26,565 nt of DNA. It comes from AB-629-J13 sp964496365. Lineage in GTDB: Bacteria; Fidelibacterota; Marinisomatia; Marinisomatales; AB-629-J13. The position numbers were made by a program, and so were the translations under genes. The notes under the pieces are model-generated. The model saw nothing but the letters and a program-made list of their open reading frames with translations. It was not told the origin of the DNA and made no database searches. The stretch is taken from the NCBI GenBank assembly GCA_964496365.1, contig CAZBZK010000015.1, positions 1 to 26,565 of the forward strand, given 5' to 3'. Every line of letters begins with the position of its first letter. Position 1 is the stretch's first letter. Below are positions 8,833 through 16,500 of this stretch, in pieces.

Positions 8833-9753
8833 TCATAAGTCGAATTTTTGATTTTTGTTTGTAATGTTGTAACCATTTCGAAATATATTTTTCCTCTGGA
8901 CAGAATTCAAGTCTAACGCAGGGTTTGTATGGTTCAAATGTATAAAGAATATTTTTATTTTGTTTTCAGCAGATAAATCAGAAAATCGTTGCATACTTTC
9001 TTCAATGGACGGATGAGGAATTTCAGCCATACTCCGATTGGGAATTTCTCCCTCTCCGAAAAACGTTCCATCAATCAAAACATAATCATTGTTTTTAATA
9101 ACGTCAATAATTTCATTGTCCCATTTTTCCCATTTGTCAATATCGGGAATAAAAATCAAATTGGAGGTTGGTCCTGAAATCTGAAATCCCACTGTTTCAG
9201 AATATTCATCTCGATGGGGAACAGCAAAAGGTGTAACAGATAAATGGTTATTCAATTTCACAGCTTTATTATCATTCAAAGGATTCAACAATATTTGATT
9301 CAACGAAACCAATTGATCCCAGGGACCATTATTTTCTAAAAAAGATTTCATTTTGGGCATGGTATAGACGGGAATTGAGTTTGCTCCCATAACCTCACGA
9401 CCTAAATGCATGAGACCGGTATAATGACCGATATGAGCATGGGTCAGGAAAATCCCTTTCAACTTATAGGTTCCATGTTGAGTCAAATCATGATATTGTT
9501 CGGGAAAATCAGGGGTGGCATCGATCATCCATGCCTCTTTTTTTTGAGGATCGACAATTCCCAAACAGGAAACTCTCAGTTGATTTCCCGGGTGATTCCA
9601 ACGGTTTTTACAACACGTTTTTTCACACCCTGCATGCGGAGCACCACCATCCTGAGCAATTCCTAAAACAATAACATAAGGTGATTCATCACTAGCGAAA
9701 AGACAACAAAATATCATAAAAAATAAAAACCAATATTTAATGATAGTTTTCAT
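8833..9753 (-). CDS. Exported PqqB-like metallo-beta-lactamase-fold protein
   Basis: A 306-residue protein with a signal peptide (about residues 1-20, FFMIFCCLFA). The mature part begins VIVLGIAQDGGAPHAGC, the start typical of PqqB-like members of the metallo-beta-lactamase fold. Metal ligands of the fold are visible: THAHIGH (104-110, His105, His107, His110), His180 (FAVPHRD), Asp204 (FIPDID), Asp228 (LIDGTFF) and His272 or His275 (IHLNH). Cys43, Cys47 and Cys48 form a cluster near the N-terminus; PqqB proteins carry cysteines in the same area that can bind structural zinc. No other pqq gene is in the window, so PQQ synthesis is unlikely and the reaction is unknown. The start immediately follows the stop of the DoxX-like gene (0 bases between), so coupled translation is likely. 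Confidence 0.82.
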   Translation of the reverse strand: MKTIIKYWFLFFMIFCCLFASDESPYVIVLGIAQDGGAPHAGCEKTCCKNRWNHPGNQLRVSCLGIVDPQKKEAWMIDATPDFPEQYHDLTQHGTYKLKGIFLTHAHIGHYTGLMHLGREVMGANSIPVYTMPKMKSFLENNGPWDQLVSLNQILLNPLNDNKAVKLNNHLSVTPFAVPHRDEYSETVGFQISGPTSNLIFIPDIDKWEKWDNEIIDVIKNNDYVLIDGTFFGEGEIPNRSMAEIPHPSIEESMQRFSDLSAENKIKIFFIHLNHTNPALDLNSVQRKNIFRNGYNITNKNQKFDL

Positions 9754-10209
9754 TCAATCTGTTTTCCTTACGGTTCCACCTATAACGATTCCTGCGCTAA
9801 TCAGAATAAGGTTTTTAATGATGTATTGCCCTTCCAACGTAAGACCAAACGGGACTTGGGTAAAGCAAATTTCCGGCAATAGTATCAGTGGTAAAAATGT
9901 CCCCGGCACTTGGAGAAACAGAAGAAAAATTGCACCTCGAATGACTGGTTTAAAAAGCAGGCAAACACCGATGGATACTTCCCACCAGCCTAGAATGGGG
10001 ATAAAAATTTCAGGATCAAACCAATAAACTGTTCTTTCCACCAACCCTTGTGCAGGACTCAATCCTAACGGTTTTAAAGCGCCAAACCAGATGAATATGA
10101 AAGCCAGAGAAAAACGGAGATAGATTTTTCCATGAGAGTACATCCATTTTGCCATGGATGTATCAAATGTGTTTATTAAATTTTTGAAATTTGTAATTTT
10201 CACACTCAA
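9754..10209 (-). CDS. DoxX-like / DUF417-like small integral membrane protein
   Basis: 151 residues with four hydrophobic helices (about 31-49, 70-87, 90-112, 129-146). The sequence 'RFSLAFIFIWFGALKPLGL', then SP/ERT, 'GWWEVSIGVCLLF', 'PGTFLPL' and 'LTLEGQYIIKNLILIS', follows the DoxX/DUF417 pattern (the last is usually GRFLIKDL). These proteins are often linked to redox or quinone-dependent membrane functions, but no activity can be assigned. The start is uncertain: the listed frame begins with TTG (10207-10209), and a GTG two codons later (10201-10203) is equally possible. An 11-bp imperfect inverted repeat covers this start. First gene of the minus-strand run 10209-5982. Confidence 0.75.
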   Translation of the reverse strand: MSVKITNFKNLINTFDTSMAKWMYSHGKIYLRFSLAFIFIWFGALKPLGLSPAQGLVERTVYWFDPEIFIPILGWWEVSIGVCLLFKPVIRGAIFLLFLQVPGTFLPLILLPEICFTQVPFGLTLEGQYIIKNLILISAGIVIGGTVRKTD

Positions 10210-10230
10210 TTCAAAATGAAATTAAGTGTG
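10201..10230. promoter_or_regulatory. Inverted repeat over the start of the DoxX-like gene
   Basis: CACACTCAATT (10201-10211) pairs with AATTAAGTGTG (10220-10230) with one mismatch and an 8-base loop. It spans the start codon of the first gene of a four-gene run, so it could be an operator or an mRNA hairpin limiting translation. Function is inferred from position only. Confidence 0.4.
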
Positions 10231-10297
10231 AATGAACACTAAATCTGCTAATTAATTAGGTGCTATAATTTTAAAAACAGGCGACATTTTAAACGGC

Positions 10298-10530
10298 TTA
10301 TGGTTTTAGTTCTCCTATGAAAACAAATGATGTCATTCTGATGATAGGTTTAAACCTTGAGTAGTGTTTAGAATTATTCAACACTGGGTGATATTTAAGG
10401 TTTTTCATATTGAAAACAACACAATCATATTCTATAATCAAAGTCTAATTGATGACAACAAAGCCTTCATAAATTCCCAATGGTCGGGATTGTTCAAGCA
10501 GAATCAATTTAAAATTTTAATCTCCGCCAT
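10298..10530 (-). pseudogene. Decayed small gene, resembles an ABM (antibiotic biosynthesis monooxygenase) domain
   Basis: No intact gene occupies about 10211-10516. On the minus strand, an ATG at 10530 reads MAEIKILN, an in-frame TGA, then FCLNNPDHWEFMKALLSSIRL to a stop at 10438. In another frame the sequence continues EYDCVVFNMKNL...SKHYSRFKPIIRMTSFVFIGELKP to a TAA at 10298-10300. Together these resemble the halves of an ABM-type ferredoxin-fold monooxygenase ('NPDHreeFmkall', then 'pGCvvFnvy', then 'skHfsrFkp'), broken by one nonsense codon, a frameshift and probably a deletion, since the domain is usually about 95 residues. The family match is from memory and the level of decay makes it tentative. 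Confidence 0.35.
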
Positions 10531-10965
10531 GGTTTTTAATTTTTCCGTCTTTTCGCATGTGACTTTTCGTTTCTACCAGAGGAATTCAATTGTCATGTTC
10601 ATCGTAAGTGTATCTGGCAACTCGGCTGACCATGTGGATGCGAACATCAGTTACTTCTAATTGTTTTCCTTTTAATGCTACATCAATATCCAAATCCAGT
10701 AATTCTCCATAATCCACGTCTTCGAAATCTGCATAGGAGTAAAATAATCTCCTGTTTTTCCTACCCGTTCATGAACCCGTGTCATTTTCAATCGCCGTAC
10801 CTTATTTAAATCCACATCCATGACTTCAATATTTCCTTCGGTTTTCGCCGCTTCAATTTCCACATATTGACTCATGGCAGAGCGGATATCTTCATTCCCG
10901 GGAGGACTTGTACTGCAGGAAACAAGAAAAAGAAATAAGAATGAATTAATGTGTATTATTTTCAT
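10517..10965 (-). pseudogene. Frameshifted lipoprotein gene
   Basis: The ATG at 10963-10965 follows GGAG with 7-base spacing and begins a lipoprotein signal (MKIIHINSFLFLFLVSCSTS, lipobox LVSC). The first frame runs to RVGKTGDYF and then becomes non-protein-like, stopping at 10678. A one-base shift at the T4 run (bases 10741-10744) restores sense: YSYADFEDVDYGELLDLDID, ALKGKQLEVTDVRIHMVSRV, ARYTYDEHDN, to a TGA at 10586-10588. The same frame then continues as IPLVETKSHMRKDGKIKN to a TAA at 10517-10519, so the TGA may itself be a nonsense mutation of TGG. The reconstructed protein has 126 residues (to the TGA) or 149 (to the TAA). A missing T in a short homopolymer could also be a sequencing error. 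Function unknown. Confidence 0.6.
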
Positions 10966-11204
10966 AATTTGCTCCACGGTTTATTATAAAAATACATCAT
11001 TACTATAAATTTACTAATGGATTTTTCATTTTACAATATGGTTGGTTACAAAATGGGATTATATTTCTGGATTGAGGAGTCAAATAGTTATATATATTTT
11101 TTTAAACTCCTGAAAAAACACATTAAATTCAACAAATTATCTGGTATCATTCTTGTATAAGAAAAATCATAAACTTACTTAAAATAAATAAATCAATAAT
11201 TTTT
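10966..11204. other. Divergent intergenic region
   Basis: This AT-rich 239-base gap separates the minus-strand lipoprotein pseudogene from the plus-strand gene at 11205 and must contain promoters in both directions. It includes an inverted repeat AGGAGT (11075-11080) / ACTCCT (11106-11111) with a 25-base AT-rich spacer, a possible operator. No convincing -35/-10 pair was identified. Confidence 0.4.
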
Positions 11205-12476
11205 GTGACAATTCGAATATATATACTTATTTTTATCACTTCACACCTCCTAGGACAAAATGAAGTTTGTTTTGAGATTGAATCAAACCCGAATTCAACC
11301 CATCCTGCGTTTCAATGTTTTTCAAAATATGTAAACGTATTAGATTGTTTTGAGGTCTATGCTCAACAAAATATTACTGATGAAAAAGTTCTCCATGTTG
11401 CGGCAGTAGCAGCAGAGTTGCTCGATAATAATGAGGATGGAATTGTAGATGATCCATCACTTTTTTCTGCGCTTCAAAACCGGCAAGCATTAATGCCGGT
11501 CTTTACATTTGATGGAAATTCCTGTATGGAAAATTTCGAAGATAATTATGAGGGTGATGGGGTTTCAGCCGTGCTATTTCGAAATGAAATCGACCCCGCT
11601 CAACCCGGTCATTGGGGGGCTGACGCTACTGTTGAAGAAGTGTTGCATACCATTAATCATGTAGGTCATGTATCCATTTATCCAAATGTTTTTGGTTTAA
11701 CTCCAAACTCGTCAACCATGTCTGATGCTATGGATATTGCCCGGGGAGGACAATTTTTGGAAGTTCCGAATAATTATCCAGAGGAAGCATGGTATCATTA
11801 TGATGATTGGACCTGCGATTATGAATGTATGGCGATTGAATATTTATACTGGTGCATCGTAACGGATATGGGAATATTAAATGACCCCCAAACCTGCGCC
11901 GGAATTGCAAATGAATGGGAGCCTTGTTCCCCCGAATTATTTGAAACCACCGATGTCATCATGCATGGTGTAGTTAATAATCCAAATTATCTTTTACCTC
12001 AAATTGCACCCGATGGGAATTATTGTCCGGAGGAAGCATTGGAATTAATCATTCCTCACAATTCAAACTGGAACTTGGTTGGGCTTCCAGTTGTTATCGA
12101 TAATGCCAACTATCAATTTGTCTTCACAGAAAGTGTGGAGGGAACTTTGTATTCCTTTGACGGTGGTTATGTGCAGGAAAACGAATTGATAAACGGTTCA
12201 GGATACTGGCTTCGTTTTGAGAATGCTGGGAATGTAACCCTAACTGGAAACGGGTTAAGTCAGCTTATCATCGAATTAAACCAGGGATGGAATCTTATCT
12301 CAGGAATATCAATTGAATTTTTGTTGGAAAATGTAGATGATCCTGAAAACCTAATCGTTCCCGGAACAGTTTACACCTTTGAAAATGGATATGAACAGGC
12401 GAACAGTCTCCATCCCGGGAATGGTTACTGGTTAAGATCAACAGAAACAGGAATTATAACACTCAATCAAAATTGA
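11205..12476 (+). CDS. Exported protein of unknown function with His-rich motif and WNL module
   Basis: 423 residues, starting at a GTG with a short signal peptide (MTIRIYILIFITSHLLGQ) and no obvious Shine-Dalgarno. Residues 20-270 form an unrecognised globular domain with 11 cysteines, suggesting disulfides outside the cytoplasm. It has an EF-hand-like acidic loop (DNNEDGIVDD, 74-83) and a conspicuous motif EEVLHTINHVGH (144-155) that supplies Glu144/145, His148, His152 and His155 and looks like a metal site. It is not a canonical HExxH metalloprotease motif, so hydrolase activity is only a possibility. Residues 285-423 are the doubled WNL module (WNLVGLPV...GYWLRF, WNLISGIS...GYWLRS). The protein ends directly after that module (GIITLNQN) with no T9SS domain. 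It is followed 14 bases later by the UGA-containing barrel gene, so the two are probably an operon. Confidence 0.8.
   Translation: MTIRIYILIFITSHLLGQNEVCFEIESNPNSTHPAFQCFSKYVNVLDCFEVYAQQNITDEKVLHVAAVAAELLDNNEDGIVDDPSLFSALQNRQALMPVFTFDGNSCMENFEDNYEGDGVSAVLFRNEIDPAQPGHWGADATVEEVLHTINHVGHVSIYPNVFGLTPNSSTMSDAMDIARGGQFLEVPNNYPEEAWYHYDDWTCDYECMAIEYLYWCIVTDMGILNDPQTCAGIANEWEPCSPELFETTDVIMHGVVNNPNYLLPQIAPDGNYCPEEALELIIPHNSNWNLVGLPVVIDNANYQFVFTESVEGTLYSFDGGYVQENELINGSGYWLRFENAGNVTLTGNGLSQLIIELNQGWNLISGISIEFLLENVDDPENLIVPGTVYTFENGYEQANSLHPGNGYWLRSTETGIITLNQN
12057..12473 (+). repeat. Doubled WNL module, copy 2 (C-terminus of the 11205 gene)
   Basis: Codes for residues 285-423. Same order of cores as the other copies, but the protein stops right after the second half instead of continuing into an extension and a T9SS sorting domain. 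Confidence 0.8.
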
Positions 12477-12490
12477 AGGAAATTTTATTT

Positions 12491-13453
12491 ATGAAATATA
12501 CAATTATCATATTGGTTTTATTATTTAATACTCTGTTTGGTCAGTGAGTGATGTGAACTAACCCCAGCCTCCCGGTCGGGACGGCAAACTCTGGAATTGG
12601 TTTAAGCAAAGGAGATTTTCTTGTTGGGGGTGTACATACATCTCAATATATTGATTGGGGTCACGATGAAATCCCAGGTGATACAACTGGTAACCATTTT
12701 GGTAGCCTCACCTCTCACATAGAGGAGATTGTATTTAACTATGGTTTGTATTCTAATTGGAATTTAGAAACAACTCTAAGTTTTGGAAGCAGACATATGG
12801 ATTTTGGTAAAGTTCCTAATGACCATCATAGAGATGAGTCAAGGGTTGGGATCGGTGATCTGAAATTGGTGTTGAGGTATTTAAAATCGAATATCTCCTT
12901 TGGCCCAGGAAACCGTCTATTTTTTGGTGCTGGAATAATTATCCCATCCGATAACACAATAAAAAAGAATCCCTATATTAAACCTGTTGAAGAACACACC
13001 CATTTTGCTATGAGTGAGGGCGTATTTAAATTTATTGGTGAAATGCAATATTTTAAAAGGGACAAAGGTCCTATTGTAAGTGGTTTAGTCTCCCAGTGTA
13101 TTGTACCACTGCATACAAATAAATATTCATTTAAACCTGGGACGGAATTATCGTTAACCGGATATTTTTTATTTCAAAAAATAAATTTATTGGGTGGATT
13201 ACCTCAGTTAATGTTGACAGGATCCAAAAGATCTGCAAATATTTGGCCAAACTATGAAGGAACAGGAGAAACTAATCTAATTATTAGTGGAGGATTAATG
13301 TGGAACCGCAGTAATAAACACTATTCAATTACAATTGGATATCCATTTGTTAATAAACCAGATGTAATCAAAGGTGGTGTGAATGTAGATGGATATGCTA
13401 AGACTATAAATATAACTCTAAGTGCTAGAGTAGTATTACCAACAAATGATTAA
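12491..13453 (+). CDS. Putative selenoprotein: outer-membrane beta-barrel with N-terminal U-x-x-U motif
   Basis: The ATG at 12491 follows AAGGA (12476-12480) and starts a clean signal peptide, MKYTIIILVLLFNTLFGQ. The same frame then has TGA (12545-12547), GTG, ATG, TGA (12554-12556) and continues without a stop as TNPSLPVGTANSGIGLSKGD to TAA at 13453. Reading both UGAs as selenocysteine gives 320 residues with mature N-terminus Q-U-V-M-U-T. The rest (GDFLVGGVHTSQYIDWG, YGLYSNWNLETTLSFGSR, LILSG-like strands, final ARVVLPTND) looks like a barrel of the 'MetA-pathway/transporter' outer-membrane type. A SECIS-like hairpin with a GGUC loop follows at the right distance. UGA is the ordinary stop for many neighbours, so genome-wide recoding to Trp is excluded. 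The alternative is a pseudogene with two nonsense mutations; the intact 299-codon remainder and the hairpin argue against this. The motif may be a redox or metal site; the role is unknown. A routine call would begin at TTG 12746. Confidence 0.72.
12560..12602 (+). promoter_or_regulatory. Bacterial SECIS-like hairpin
   Basis: Upper stem GCCTCCC (12567-12573) pairs with GGGACGGC (12578-12585) as seven pairs with one bulged C at 12582, around the tetraloop GGTC (12574-12577). A lower helix can form from AACC/GGTT (12560-12563 with 12599-12602) and CCA/TGG (12564-12566 with 12592-12594). The loop begins 17 bases after the second UGA and 26 after the first; bacterial SECIS loops usually lie about 16-37 bases downstream, and the E. 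coli fdhF element presents GGUC 18 bases after its UGA. The local G+C richness stands out sharply from the surrounding AT-rich DNA. SelB binding is inferred. Confidence 0.7.
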
Positions 13454-13535
13454 TTTATATTAATGATAATAATACTGAAATCATTATATCCCATATGAAT
13501 TATATTAGAAATAGAATTTATAACAAAATTTTTAT

Positions 13536-13541
13536 AAGGAG
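13536..13541 (+). promoter_or_regulatory. Ribosome binding site fixing a GTG start
   Basis: AAGGAG lies 6 bases before the GTG at 13548 and confirms that codon as the start of the protease gene, where a signal peptide follows at once. Confidence 0.8.
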
Positions 13542-13547
13542 ACAGCT

Positions 13548-16500
13548 GTGAAGTTTTTTTACACCCTTCTGATCTTCAGTTCAATTACTTATTCACAAGT
13601 AAGTAAAGGAGGAACTCCAATTAGTTTTAAAGAATCCCTCTCTCCCTCAGTACAAACGGTTACAATGGAATCGGCGGATGTTCAATCTCTGTTGGAAGAG
13701 GACAAACTTGCCGACAAGGATTTACCCTTTCGTTTCGGGTATGGAATGGACACGAACATAAATTTAAATGATTCCGGAAGCTGGGAAATGCTCGCAAATG
13801 GAGACCAAGTGTGGAGGGTAAGAATAAAATCACCGGGTGCTTATTCTATCAACATCATTTACAATGATTTTTTCTTGCCGCCCGGTGGAAAATTTTATGT
13901 GTATAACTCAGATAAAAGTTTTGTGATTGGCGCATTTACTGAAGAAAATAACAAAACGGATGGGGTGTTCGCTACCCAACCAATACCCGGAGACGAAATT
14001 ATATTAGAATATAAGGAACCGTATGATGTTTTGGGACAAGGGCGAATTCAGTTAGAAAAGATCATTCATGCATACCGTAATGTATTTGGCTACCCTAATT
14101 CCCGGGATTACGGAGATTCGGGCGGGTGCAATAATAATGTAAACTGTCCAGAAGGTCTTTTGTGGCAAGATCATAAAAGAACTGTAGCATTGATATTGAC
14201 TTCAGGAGGAAGTAGAATATGTACAGGAGCCTTGGTAAATAATGTAAGACAAGATCAAACTCAATATTTTTTAACTGCTGATCATTGCCTTGGAGGAAAT
14301 AATAACTGGATATTTATGTTTAACTATGAAAGTCCCGGTTGTCAAAATCAAAATGGGCCAACAACTCAAACGGTGCAAGGGTCTGTTCTAAGAGCCAACA
14401 GATCTACATCTGATTTTGCTTTGTTGGAGATAACAGAAACCATTCCTGCTTCTTATAATGTAAATTTCGCTGGATGGTCGGCAATGGATGTCTCTCCTCA
14501 GCAACCTGTTGGAATACATCACCCATCGGGAGACATAAAAAAAATATCATTTGATTATGACTCCGGAATTTCTGATGGGTGGAGTAACAATGACGGCTCA
14601 CATTGGAAAATCGAAAGTTGGGAAGATGGAACTACTGAACCGGGTTCATCGGGATCCCCATTATTTGATAATCAATATCGAATAGTAGGACAACTTCATG
14701 GTGGTCAAGCATCCTGTTCATTTAATTTTAATGATTATTACGGAAAGCTTTCAGCCTCTTGGGACTGGGGGAATTCCTCCTCTAATCGATTAAAAGATTG
14801 GTTGGATCCGGATAATACTGGGATATTGGTTTTAGACAGTTTTGATTCAGGATCACTGCCCGAATTAACCTATGTACCTACCTATCTGAATTTTGAAATG
14901 GAAACCAATCAAACCGCCTCCCAAATTGTTACGCTCATCAATACAGGTGAAGAATCATCTGTATTGGATTTTGTGGTAGGTGTCTCATCCTTTGATCAAG
15001 TTGGAGGTGGCCCTGATCCATCAGGAATGACATGGTCCGACTCTGATATCGAAGCATCCTTAATTTATGATTGGATTGATATTTCCAATTCTGAAATACC
15101 CATTTCTTTTCAACATAATGACAATGCAGAAGGTCCCTTCGAAATTGGATTTGATTTCCCGTTTTATGGGCATAATTATGACCAATTTATCCTCAACCCA
15201 AACGGATGGATTGGATTTGGAAATGATGCGACATCATGGGATAATACTACTATCCCCTCTTCCGGTGCTCCCAGACCGGCAATATTTGGATTTTGGGATG
15301 ATTTAAATCCTGTGAATGAAAATTGTGATGAATACTGTTCGGGTAATGTGTATATGGATAGCAATGAAAATAGATTGGTTATTTGGTTTGATAACGTTGC
15401 CCATTGGTGGAATGAATATCCAAACAGCTATTATGATTTTCAATTTGTTCTTTTTCCATCAGGAGATGTCCAGTTGAATTACCGTACCATTACCGGTACT
15501 CATTCTGCAACCATCGGAATGCAAAATTCTACAGGATCATCTGGTTTGCAAGTCAGTTTTAACGATGATTATGTCCATGATAACCTATCACTTAGATTCT
15601 CACAAGGTCCCTCTTGGCTTACTGTTTCACCCTTAGAAGGAGACATTGATTATGGAATGGAATCAAATATAACCGTTACCGTAAACACTTTTGGTTTAGA
15701 TGACCATGATTATCTGGGATATGTTTCTGTTTTGAGTAACGGAGGAAGTGCTAGTATTCCTGTCGATTTGGAAATCGGATTTGACACCATGACACTCGAC
15801 CAGGAATATTTTCTCGGTTGGAATTTAGTGGGGCTTCCTTTAATCACCGAATCCAATTCCTATTCATCTATATTTCTTCATGCTGTCTCCAATACTTTGT
15901 ATAAATATATTTCTGGTATTGGATATCAATCTGGTGAAACTCTTGAAGTAGGGACAGGCTATTGGCTCAGAATGTCCCAAAATAACACCACCACTTTTTC
16001 TGGAACACCTGTGTTAGAAACAGTGCTTGGTTTAGTTGAAGGTTGGAATCTCATATCGGGTATTTCTTTTCCAATATCCATAAACTCTATAATTGATCCG
16101 TCTGATCTTATTGTATCAAACACGATTTATGGCTATAATACTGGATATAATCCAGCATCAGCAATTGTACCGGGTTTGGGTTATTGGTTAAGGAGTTCCG
16201 GGGAAGGTGAAATTACCCTTTCCTCATCAGCACCTATCGCAAAATCCAGACACTTCCACCCACCAAAAACCTTGAATACATTGACATTTGAACAAATGGA
16301 TATATATTTTGGTGACAAAATTGAAATTAAAAATCCATTGAGTTACTCACTTCCTCCAAAACCCCCTGCACCTGCCACAGACATCCGATTTTCCGGTGAC
16401 ACCAAACTCTGCACAGCAGACGAATGTGTAATTGAAGTGATGGATGATGGAAGTCCACTCATGTTCGAGTGTGAAATTAAAGACGGTGAAAGTTGGGAGT

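Noticed and set aside
10346..10357. 12-base perfect palindrome AGGTTTAAACCT
   Set aside because: It falls inside the ABM-like remnant, where it encodes part of the sequence RFKP, so it is probably a coding coincidence.
10586..10588. Selenocysteine at the TGA in the lipoprotein frame (and the TGA in the ABM-like remnant)
   Set aside because: No hairpin with a GGU-type loop occurs 16-37 bases downstream of either, and both frames carry other lesions such as a frameshift, so nonsense mutation is simpler.
10364..10660. A 98-codon plus-strand open frame
   Set aside because: It lies opposite the decayed minus-strand genes, has no ribosome site or recognisable domain, and the sense-looking sequence is on the other strand.
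10741..10744. Programmed -1 frameshift in the lipoprotein gene
   Set aside because: The site (TAT TTT ACT) is not a good X-XXY-YYZ slippery heptamer and no strong downstream hairpin or internal Shine-Dalgarno is evident; a lost T in the T4 run explains it.
12545..12556. UGA read as tryptophan genome-wide (genetic code 4/25)
   Set aside because: Many intact neighbours end in TGA directly before the next gene (stops at 980, 1135, 3500, 7846, 8833, 9754), and sense Trp is always TGG, so UGA is a normal stop here.
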